Shown here: piece by piece, positions 1-5,658 of the stretch
Position numbering within the stretch: position 1 is the stretch's first letter
How the letters are laid out: each line of letters opens with the position of its first letter
DNA from: Saprospirales bacterium
GTDB taxonomy: Bacteria > Bacteroidota > Bacteroidia > Chitinophagales > JADJOU01
Direction of reading: 5' to 3'
DNA: 7,223 nt
NCBI GenBank assembly: GCA_947461165.1
Contig: CANHJR010000061.1
Coordinates: forward strand, 1 to 7,223
Program-made: the position numbers and the translations under genes
Notes under the pieces: model-generated
Database searches by the model: none
Seen by the model: the letters and a program-made list of their open reading frames with translations, nothing else
Told to the model about the DNA's origin: nothing

Positions 1-53
1 ACCCGTACGTCAGTTTAGCAAACTGGTGGTTTCAGCCACTCACCCATCTCACC
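1..53 (-). tRNA. tRNA-Ser(GCT), 5' part, cut by the window edge
   Basis: Read on the minus strand, this stretch gives the first 53 bases of a tRNA: a 5' acceptor strand GGTGAGA, then T8, a D arm with GGTG pairing to CACC around an AGTGGCTGAAA loop, and an anticodon arm with loop TTGCTAA. The anticodon GCT reads AGC and AGT serine codons. It closely resembles the E. coli tRNA-Ser(GCU) beginning (GGTGAGGTGG). The anticodon stem has four good pairs and a C-A mismatch at 27-43. The long variable arm, T arm and acceptor 3' strand lie beyond base 1. It lies downstream of dnaA on the same strand, 58 bases after the dnaA stop codon. Confidence 0.92.
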
Positions 54-82
54 TTGCTCCTCCACCTTGTATTTTGGGAGTG

Positions 83-90
83 CAAATATA
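83..90 (-). promoter_or_regulatory. Candidate Bacteroidota -7 element for the tRNA-Ser gene
   Basis: The minus strand reads TATATTTG, a perfect match to the Bacteroidota -7 consensus TAnnTTTG, and is identical to the -7 element proposed for dnaX in this window. It would place transcription start near base 77 and give a leader of about 24 bases before the mature tRNA. No TTTG or TTG -33 element lies at the expected 17-23 base spacing, so only half of the promoter is seen. It suggests the tRNA has its own promoter rather than depending only on dnaA read-through. Confidence 0.4.
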
Positions 91-111
91 ATTTATTTTT
101 TCAAAAAAGGA

Positions 112-1536
112 TTATAAATTACTTAGATTTATTCTCTTTTTCAATTCATCCATATCCTCTTGGAATTTTTTATCTACTTCTAGAAGATTTTCCACAACTT
201 GTATCGAGTGGATCACCGTACTATGATCTTTGTTTCCAAAGTGTCGACCTATTTCTTTCAGCGAATTCTTGGTGTATTTCTTAGCAAGATACATCGATAT
301 TTGGCGGGCATTGACTACCTCACGTTTTCGGGTATTCTCCTTGAGTAGTTCGGTAGAAATTCCTATAAATTCACAAACTGTTTTCTGAATATATTCTACA
401 GACACTTCGCGAGATACCGATTTGACATAATTTTTGATGATTTTCTTGGCTAGGTCGATATCGATGTCTTTTTTGATCAAGGAAGCTTGCGCGAGCAAGG
501 CTATCATAGCTCCTTCGAGATCACGAATATTTGTATTGATATTATAGGCGACGTACTCTACGACTTCTTTTGGCAAAATCACGCCATCTGCATACATCTT
601 CTTTTCTAGAATGGTATATCGCGTGTCATAATCTGGCATGGTCATTTCAGCCATAAGACCCCACTTTAATCTAGATAGAAGTCTTTCTTCTATTCCATCC
701 AAGTCCTTTGGTGCACGATCTGATGTGATACAGATTTGCTTATTGTTATTGTGAAGATGGTTGAATATGTTGAAGAATATTTCTTGTGATTTTTCTTTTC
801 CAGCAAAGAATTGGATGTCGTCCACAAGCAAAACATCAATCAAGTTGTAGAAATTGACAAATTCTCCCGTGTTGTTATTCTTGGCAGAATCTATGAACTG
901 GCTGATAAATTTATCAGCTTGAATGTATAGAACTGTTTTCCCGGGTGTTATCTGTTTGATAGAATTTCCGATCGCTTGCAATAAGTGCGATTTTCCTACT
1001 CCAGAGCCACCATACAAAAACAATGGATTGAAAGCGGTGCCTCCTGGTTTTTTTGCTACAGCATATCCTGCTGCGCGCGATAGTCTATTGCAGTCGCCCT
1101 CGATGAATGAATCAAAAGTATAAACTGGATTTAATTGTGAGTCAATGGTAACTTTTTTGATTCCGGGAATCACAAAAGGATTGCGAATTTGATTGCCTAT
1201 TGTCATTGGCATAAATGTTTCATTGGATTCTTGAGTGCCAGTTCTTGTATTTGGATAGTTGATGGCACTGCTGCTATCATTTTTATCCATCAATATTCTG
1301 TATTCAAGTTTTGCCTTATCGCCCAATTCGCGGACAAGCGACTTGCGGATAATGTTTACATAATGCTCCTCTAACCAGTCATAAAAAAACTGTGAAGGAA
1401 CCTGTATCGTCATAATACCATTCTCTACACTGACGGGCAGTATGGGCTCAAACCAAGTCGTGTAGACCTGAGTTGTGACATTGCTCTTAATAATTTCTAA
1501 ACAATTACTCCATACTTTTGTGTAATCTAGTGACAT
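112..1536 (-). CDS. dnaA: Chromosomal replication initiator protein DnaA
   Basis: Encodes the AAA+ ATPase that binds DnaA boxes, melts oriC and helps load the replicative helicase. With the ATG at 1536 it has 474 residues, a normal length. Domain I covers about residues 1-85, with the typical VWSNCLEII and TTWFEPI motifs. A short polar linker follows, rich in S, N and T. The AAA+ core has Walker A GGSGVGKS (176-183), Walker B LLVDD ending at D240, a likely arginine finger R285 in ERLLSRL, and sensor 2 in NIRDLEGA (R338). The C-terminal helix-turn-helix domain IV has R411 and the signature DHSTV (437-441), here preceded by GNK instead of the commoner GGR. A TTG at 1548 would add four residues, but the ATG start fits family N-termini better. 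No Shine-Dalgarno is seen, as usual in Bacteroidota. The 84-96 base gap to the upstream phosphatase stop has only a poor promoter match. dnaN, recF and gyrB are not adjacent. Confidence 0.97.
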   Translation of the reverse strand: MSLDYTKVWSNCLEIIKSNVTTQVYTTWFEPILPVSVENGIMTIQVPSQFFYDWLEEHYVNIIRKSLVRELGDKAKLEYRILMDKNDSSSAINYPNTRTGTQESNETFMPMTIGNQIRNPFVIPGIKKVTIDSQLNPVYTFDSFIEGDCNRLSRAAGYAVAKKPGGTAFNPLFLYGGSGVGKSHLLQAIGNSIKQITPGKTVLYIQADKFISQFIDSAKNNNTGEFVNFYNLIDVLLVDDIQFFAGKEKSQEIFFNIFNHLHNNNKQICITSDRAPKDLDGIEERLLSRLKWGLMAEMTMPDYDTRYTILEKKMYADGVILPKEVVEYVAYNINTNIRDLEGAMIALLAQASLIKKDIDIDLAKKIIKNYVKSVSREVSVEYIQKTVCEFIGISTELLKENTRKREVVNARQISMYLAKKYTKNSLKEIGRHFGNKDHSTVIHSIQVVENLLEVDKKFQEDMDELKKRINLSNL

Positions 1537-1632
1537 ATCTTTATTCAATTTTTTGTTCCCCGTGCGTTAAGTAAAAAGTTTTAATTAATTTTGCGAATAT
1601 GCACATTATATTGTTAATAACTCAAGGAAAAT

Positions 1633-2562
1633 TTACAAAATGGTCTGACATTTTAGCAGACTGGCGCTTGTAGTCGTTATTTTTTTCCTTTTATGGCTAT
1701 AGTAAATGTCTAGTTCTCCGACATTTATGCCTCCAAAACCTACCTGATTGATTATGACAAAATTTTCTTCACCCTTCATAATAAATTTTGGCTTTGGAAG
1801 AAAAGTGTGCGTATGGCCTCCAATGATGATGTCTATGTTATTGACTGATTTTGCAAGTTGGAGATCAGAGACTATTTTTTTATCCGGATAACTATAGCCT
1901 AGGTGCGATAGTGCTATGATGATGTTGCATTTATAATCATATTTGAGAATATTAGCTGTCTCCTGTGCTTCTAGAATTGGGTTTGCTATAATCAAATTTT
2001 TGGTAAATTCTTTTGGAACATATCCTTCGAGATCAAGTCCGCATCCCAGTATTCCAATTTTTAAACTACCTTTGTTTACGATATGGTATGGTTTGATTAT
2101 ATTGTGCAGTGGCGTGTCTGTTGTGAAATAATTGCTAACTACAAATGGGAAATTGGCATACGTCTGTTGTTTTGCAAAATTCTCCATACCCAAATCAAAA
2201 TCATGATTTCCCAATGTTCCAACGTCGTAGCCAAGCATCGACATTGCTTTTATTTCCAATTCGCCCTGAAACAAGTTGAAATAGGGCGTCCCTTGAAAAA
2301 TATCTCCAGCATCCAATAGGAGAACATTCGTTTCGTTTTTACGTATGTCATCGATGATCGTCTTTCGAACCGAAACACCTCCAAGGCCTCTGTAATCTCC
2401 TGATTCGAAGGGATCTATACGGCTATGCGTATCATTGGTATGCAGTAGGACTAATTTCTCGATTTCATCTTCCTGGCTTGCCGCCCACAATTTATTTTGG
2501 GTTGTAAAGGGAAGGGCTGAACCAACTACAATCGAGCCTTTGAGAAAACTTCTACGGTTCAT
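1633..2562 (-). CDS. Tat-exported metallophosphatase, 5'-nucleotidase/UshA N-terminal domain type
   Basis: A 309-residue calcineurin-like phosphoesterase. The N-terminus NRRSFLKGS is a twin-arginine signal, followed by a short hydrophobic stretch (about 9-19) and a possible cleavage site near residues 27-29, so the folded enzyme probably acts in the periplasm. The metal-binding motifs are in order: HTNDTH (D44, H46), DAGD (D87) with FQGTP, GNHDFD (N119, H120, D121), SHLGY (H220) and GGHTHT (H250, H252). These are the dinuclear metal site residues of the UshA/5'-nucleotidase family, which removes phosphate from nucleotides or UDP-sugars. The protein ends soon after the catalytic domain and has no 5_nucleotid_C substrate-binding domain. 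In Bacteroidota the two halves are often separate genes, but the partner is not in this window. It starts 37 bases after the fabG stop, without a visible promoter, so co-transcription with fabG is likely. The precise substrate cannot be told. Confidence 0.88.
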   Translation of the reverse strand: MNRRSFLKGSIVVGSALPFTTQNKLWAASQEDEIEKLVLLHTNDTHSRIDPFESGDYRGLGGVSVRKTIIDDIRKNETNVLLLDAGDIFQGTPYFNLFQGELEIKAMSMLGYDVGTLGNHDFDLGMENFAKQQTYANFPFVVSNYFTTDTPLHNIIKPYHIVNKGSLKIGILGCGLDLEGYVPKEFTKNLIIANPILEAQETANILKYDYKCNIIIALSHLGYSYPDKKIVSDLQLAKSVNNIDIIIGGHTHTFLPKPKFIMKGEENFVIINQVGFGGINVGELDIYYSHKRKKITTTSASLLKCQTIL

Positions 2563-2599
2563 ATATGTATGTTTTGATATCGATTTAGAGAAGGTAAAA

Positions 2600-3346
2600 T
2601 CATCTAGCTAGTCCTCCACAGACGCCAATAATCTGTCCTGTGACGTATGAACTCATGTCGGACGCTAGAAAAACGACAACTTTTGCTACCTCATCTGCCG
2701 TGGCAAATCGTTTCATTGGAATTTGTTCAAGATATCTTTTTTTGAGATCTTCTGGCAATTCATCGGTCATTTCCGTTTGGATAAATCCTGGCGCTATGGC
2801 ATTGCATCGAATATTTCGTGAACCGAGTTCATCAGCTACTGACTTAGTAAGTCCAATCATTCCAGCCTTAGATGCCGAATAATTTATTTGACCCGCCTGC
2901 CCTTTGAGCCCGACGATGGAAGTAATATTGATGATGCTTCCTTTTTTCTGACGAAGCATGGGAGTGGATACATGTTTTGTCAGGTTGAAGGCAGATTTAA
3001 GATTATTGTCTATCACATCGTCCCATTGCTTTTCTGTCATTCTCATCAGTAGTGTGTCTCTTGTGATACCGGCATTATTGACCAAAACATCTATCGAACC
3101 AAACGTTGCAATGGCAGCTTCACAAAATGTTTTGGCATCTTCAAAAGAAGATGCATCGCTTTTTACTGCAAGTGCCTGAACACCTAAAGCTTCAATCTCC
3201 GCCACCAGTTCCAATGCTTTGACTTCGCTGGAATGGTATGAAAAAACGACATTGGAGCCTGCTGCAGCCAGTTCCATGACAATAGCCCGACCGATCCCGC
3301 GACTTCCACCTGTGACGATACTCGTCTTTCCTTGTAATAGTTTCAT
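2600..3346 (-). CDS. fabG: 3-oxoacyl-[acyl-carrier-protein] reductase FabG
   Basis: A 248-residue short-chain dehydrogenase/reductase, the standard FabG length. It should reduce 3-oxoacyl-ACP with NADPH in the cytosolic type II fatty acid synthesis cycle. It shows the cofactor motif TGGSRGIG (12-19), the NNAG motif (90-93), the catalytic tetrad N115, S143, Y156 and K160 (YSASK), and the FabG-like stretch APGFIQTEMT (185-194). The C-terminus YVTGQIIGVCGGL is the form common in Bacteroidota. The start MKLLQGKTSIVTGG fits the family, and no Shine-Dalgarno is present. The usual partners acpP, fabD and fabF are not adjacent; instead the gene heads a minus-strand run with the metallophosphatase and then dnaA. 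SDR paralogues with other substrates exist, but the motif agreement makes FabG the best call. Confidence 0.9.
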   Translation of the reverse strand: MKLLQGKTSIVTGGSRGIGRAIVMELAAAGSNVVFSYHSSEVKALELVAEIEALGVQALAVKSDASSFEDAKTFCEAAIATFGSIDVLVNNAGITRDTLLMRMTEKQWDDVIDNNLKSAFNLTKHVSTPMLRQKKGSIINITSIVGLKGQAGQINYSASKAGMIGLTKSVADELGSRNIRCNAIAPGFIQTEMTDELPEDLKKRYLEQIPMKRFATADEVAKVVVFLASDMSSYVTGQIIGVCGGLAR

Positions 3347-3398
3347 TTAATAAGAATATTATGAGTGATTGTTTTTTAATAAATAATGTATTGGATGA

Positions 3399-3406
3399 CA
3401 AATTTA
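3399..3406 (-). promoter_or_regulatory. Candidate -7 element upstream of fabG
   Basis: The minus strand reads TAAATTTG, matching TAnnTTTG exactly. It sits 52 bases upstream of the fabG ATG and would give a leader of about 45 bases. A TTTG lies at 3420-3423, but the spacing of 13 bases is too short for a standard -33 element, so the call rests on the -7 box and its position. If real, it would drive fabG, the phosphatase and possibly dnaA. Confidence 0.35.
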
Positions 3407-3507
3407 GTCGATGCAATATCAAATGTTATTAAAATTCTGAGCAAATAAAGCACTAATTTTTTTTGATAGGATTATTTTTTGAGATTGAGGCTTTGAAATA
3501 AAATCAA

Positions 3508-3825
3508 TCAACTGAATTTTTTTAAAAAATAAACGTATGAAAAAACGAATAACCGCTTGGGTTGAAAGTCGTTCGATTGTTTTGATATACTTTTTTGTTG
3601 TTCTACTGGAGTTGCAGGATCTGCTCCAGCCAATCTTTCAGATACTTGTTGAGACATTGCTTCGTACCACTGCATTTTTTTCAAATCTTTGATTGCAGTG
3701 AGATCTGCGCCATATTTATCTTGGACTTTTTGAGTCAGTTTATCGGCTGAAGGTCTTTGTGGCTCTTGGTTGCAGTCAGCTAATACAGACAGTGATGCAA
3801 AGAGAATGATGATTTGCTTTTTCAT
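3508..3825 (-). CDS. Small exported or lipid-anchored protein of unknown function, possibly frameshifted
   Basis: I do not recognise the family. From the ATG at 3825 (a TTG at 3831 is the other option) it has 105 residues. Residues 1-17 form a signal peptide: MKKQ, then a hydrophobic core IIILFASLSVLA. C18 follows in LADC, which resembles a lipobox except for aspartate at -1, where G, A or S is usual. Residues 19-77 are polar and helix-prone, with KLTQKVQDKYGADLTAIKD and MQWYEAMSQQ. From residue 78 the character changes to a basic, aromatic tail ending YFLKKFS. At that point there is a six-A run (3591-3596), and the -1 frame continues open for 57 more codons to a TGA at 3419, giving a more helix-like tail (KKYIKTIERLSTQAVIRFF). 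The reading frame may therefore be broken, or the frame shown may be the wrong one for the 3' part. It is divergent from dnaX. No good promoter or terminator is visible; the best -7 match is TATTTCTG at 3858-3865 (one mismatch). Confidence 0.6.
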   Translation of the reverse strand: MKKQIIILFASLSVLADCNQEPQRPSADKLTQKVQDKYGADLTAIKDLKKMQWYEAMSQQVSERLAGADPATPVEQQKSISKQSNDFQPKRLFVFSYVYFLKKFS

Positions 3826-3918
3826 ATTCAATTTGATTTTGAAGATGATTTATTAATCAGAAATAAGCTCTGCGCTTTATTTTTCGATATTATTTATTGA
3901 TAATTGAATGTTTAGCGT

Positions 3919-3948
3919 TTTGAATTTTCAATTTGTCTTGTATATTTG
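3919..3948 (+). promoter_or_regulatory. Bacteroidota-type promoter for dnaX
   Basis: A TTTG (3919-3922) is followed after 18 bases by TATATTTG (3941-3948), fitting the -33 TTTG / -7 TAnnTTTG pattern known for the Bacteroidota primary sigma factor (spacing about 17-23). Transcription would begin near 3953-3955, giving a leader of about 37 bases before the ATG at 3991. A TTG at 3946 lies inside this element, which argues against it as the dnaX start. Confidence 0.6.
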
Positions 3949-3990
3949 CCTGTAAATTATATTGTAATATCGTATAAGACAGCCATTGAA

Positions 3991-5658
3991 ATGAGTGAAC
4001 AATTTATAGTCTCAGCACGAAAGTACCGCCCGCAGCGATTTGATGAAGTTGTCGGTCAGGGTTCTACGACGATGACACTCAAGAATGCCATTCAAAATAA
4101 GCAATTGGCGCATTCATTTCTTTTCTGTGGCCCACGAGGAGTTGGCAAAACAACCATCGCGCGAATTCTAGCTAAAACAATCAACTGTAAAGATCTTCAG
4201 GCAGATGGAGAAGCATGCGATCGATGTGATTCGTGTACATCCTTCAACAAGAACGCTTCATTTAATATTGTCGAATTAGATGCTGCCAGCAAGAATGGTG
4301 TCGAGCATATCAAAGAAATTATTGAGCAAGTTCATTATTCTCCCCAGAATGCTGAATACAAGGTGTTTATAATTGATGAGGTTCACATGCTGACAACTGC
4401 TGCATTCAATGCATTTTTGAAGACCTTGGAGGAACCCCCGAGTTATGCCAAGTTTATTCTAGCTACAACCGAAAAACACAAGGTTCTTCCTACCATCCTT
4501 TCAAGATGTCAAATTTATGATTTCAATCGAATCAAGGTTGCTGATATTCAAAGCCATCTTGAAAAAATTTCAAAGACAGAATCTATCAACGCAGAGGAAA
4601 CGGCTCTGAACATGATTGCGCAAAAGGCGGATGGTGGACTTCGCGATGCCTTGTCGATGTTTGACCGATTGGCTAGCATCCATGGCAACAAAATCTTGTA
4701 TGCAGATGTCCTACAAAATCTCAACATTCTAGACCATGATTATTATTTTCAACTTTTAGACTATGTCATTCGGGAGGAAAATGATAGAATTTTATTGCTT
4801 TTAGATGAAATTATTGGCAAAGGATTTGAATTAGATACTTTTCTTTCGGGACTGTCGGAGCATATAAGAAATCTCTGGGTAAGTCGCAAGGATCAAACGA
4901 TGCTGCTACTTGAGGTTTCCGAAGAAATCAAACATAAATATGTAAAACAAGCTAGTAATATAGATGAACCTACTATGCTCAATATTCTGCAGGTAGTCGC
5001 AGATTGCGAGGTTCAACTCAAACAAGCTCGAAACCGGAGGCTACTTGTGGAGCTGGCCTTATTAAAGCTATGCTATGTCAAGCACGTTGTTTCTGCATCT
5101 TGGTTAGATGCGGATCAAAAAAAAAAATTGACGAGGCCCAATAATCCAACAAAAGATATTCAACCTTCCCCAATTGATATTTCCAATGGATCAAATTCGC
5201 AGACTTCTGCAATCAATTCTCCCAAGGCTCCAAGCGTTGAGGACATCATTCAACAAGCTACAGCCTTAGCTTCCCAAAAGGCAAAAGAGGCGAATCAGCC
5301 AGCGATCATTTCCGAAATTCCTTTATACTCAATAGCCTACTGGAATCGAATGGTAGAACAATATAGTGGCATGCAACATCAGATGGACAAAGTTCGCTCT
5401 GTCATCCCAGCAATTGAAGATACAAGCTACATCGTATATGTGAGTAATGGTATAGAGCAAGGTATGTGGAAGAATCTGATAGTCGAGTTACATAAAATAT
5501 CTCGTCAGTATAGCACGGAGTTGCCAATCATCGAGTGTGTCATAGATGCCTCGCTAACGCATGTTGAGGATCTCAATTTAAAGACTCAATTCCTAGCGTT
5601 AAAAGAAAAATATCCGATCTTAGATCGGATTCGAGATGAGTTTAAATTGATATTTTAA
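3991..5658 (+). CDS. dnaX: DNA polymerase III subunit gamma/tau (DnaX)
   Basis: Encodes the ATPase of the clamp loader, which opens the beta clamp and loads it on primed DNA; the full-length tau form also links polymerase and helicase. From the ATG at 3991 it has 555 residues. An in-frame TTG at 3946 overlaps the promoter, and MSEQFIVSARKYRP matches the usual N-terminus. Visible motifs are Walker A GPRGVGKTT (47-55), a zinc-site quartet C66, C76, C79 and C82, Walker B VFIIDEVH (125-132), sensor 1 ATT (158-160), the SRC arginine-finger motif (171-173) and sensor 2 GGLRDA (215-220). Domain III ends near residue 375. A Pro/Ser/Asn-rich linker and a divergent tau-specific C-terminal domain follow. 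Eleven consecutive A bases at codons 376-379 mark exactly this junction and could give a short gamma form. Its stop codon overlaps that of galE on the other strand. Confidence 0.96.
   Translation: MSEQFIVSARKYRPQRFDEVVGQGSTTMTLKNAIQNKQLAHSFLFCGPRGVGKTTIARILAKTINCKDLQADGEACDRCDSCTSFNKNASFNIVELDAASKNGVEHIKEIIEQVHYSPQNAEYKVFIIDEVHMLTTAAFNAFLKTLEEPPSYAKFILATTEKHKVLPTILSRCQIYDFNRIKVADIQSHLEKISKTESINAEETALNMIAQKADGGLRDALSMFDRLASIHGNKILYADVLQNLNILDHDYYFQLLDYVIREENDRILLLLDEIIGKGFELDTFLSGLSEHIRNLWVSRKDQTMLLLEVSEEIKHKYVKQASNIDEPTMLNILQVVADCEVQLKQARNRRLLVELALLKLCYVKHVVSASWLDADQKKKLTRPNNPTKDIQPSPIDISNGSNSQTSAINSPKAPSVEDIIQQATALASQKAKEANQPAIISEIPLYSIAYWNRMVEQYSGMQHQMDKVRSVIPAIEDTSYIVYVSNGIEQGMWKNLIVELHKISRQYSTELPIIECVIDASLTHVEDLNLKTQFLALKEKYPILDRIRDEFKLIF
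5117..5127 (+). other. A11 homopolymer in dnaX, candidate programmed slippage site for gamma
   Basis: Eleven A bases span codons Q376-K377-K378-K379. Adding one A to the transcript (or a -1 ribosomal shift) gives KKK followed by IDEAQ and then TAA at 5142-5144, a protein of 384 residues. Losing one A gives N379 and an immediate TGA at 5129-5131, a protein of 379 residues. Either product would keep the ATPase, zinc and oligomerisation domains and lose the linker and the tau tail. dnaX is the classic gene for this: E. coli uses ribosomal frameshifting at A AAA AAG, and Thermus thermophilus uses transcriptional slippage at an A9 run. No strong downstream stem-loop is apparent, which favours transcriptional slippage. 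This is inferred; no product was observed. Confidence 0.6.
5601..5630 (-). terminator. Intrinsic terminator of the bshA-galE transcript, inside the 3' end of dnaX
   Basis: A perfect 9-base inverted repeat (ATCCGATCT at 5612-5620 and AGATCGGAT at 5622-5630) can form an 8-bp stem with a 3-base loop. On the minus strand it is followed at once by ATTTTTCTTTT, the U-rich tract of a factor-independent terminator. It begins 25 bases after the galE stop codon. On the plus strand no T tract follows, so it should end galE transcripts but not obviously dnaX ones. It lies wholly within codons of dnaX (YPILDRI region). Confidence 0.7.

Noticed and set aside
188..196. TTTTCCACA, an 8-of-9 match to a DnaA box, inside dnaA (and TGTGGATAT inside galE at 5894)
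   Set aside because: These are isolated single sites within coding sequence with no cluster or AT-rich unwinding region; chance matches are expected.
54..284. Plus-strand open frame opposite the end of dnaA and the tRNA leader
   Set aside because: It starts at a TTG just outside the tRNA, runs antisense to well-supported DnaA sequence and has no recognisable domain. The other plus-strand frames opposite dnaA, the phosphatase, fabG and bshA were rejected for the same reason.
1048..1054. A7 run on the coding strand of dnaA (AKKPGG), formally a slippery heptamer
   Set aside because: It lies just before the Walker A motif in a conserved stretch, and DnaA is not known to use frameshifting.
1594..1625. 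Possible dnaA promoter (TTG, 21 bases, CATATTCG) with a degenerate DnaA box ATATGCACA at 1597-1605
   Set aside because: The -7 box has two mismatches and the DnaA box matches only 7 of 9 positions, so autoregulation cannot be claimed from this.
3192..3422. Minus-strand open frame overlapping the fabG 5' end
   Set aside because: It is an alternate frame of fabG codons plus the upstream spacer; FabG motifs are perfect in the other frame.
3347..3507. Spacer between fabG and the small gene as a home for a small RNA or short gene
   Set aside because: It is AT-rich with homopolymer runs; apart from the -7 box and the alternate-frame extension, no stable hairpin or coding signal was found.
3516..3530. 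Palindromic ATTTTTTTAAAAAAT near the end of the small exported-protein gene
   Set aside because: It is AT only, lies within the reading frame and has no GC-containing stem or separate T tract, so it is not a supportable terminator.
3946..3990. TTG at 3946 as the dnaX start, adding 15 residues
   Set aside because: It overlaps the -7 element of the likely dnaX promoter, and the family N-terminus begins at the ATG at 3991.
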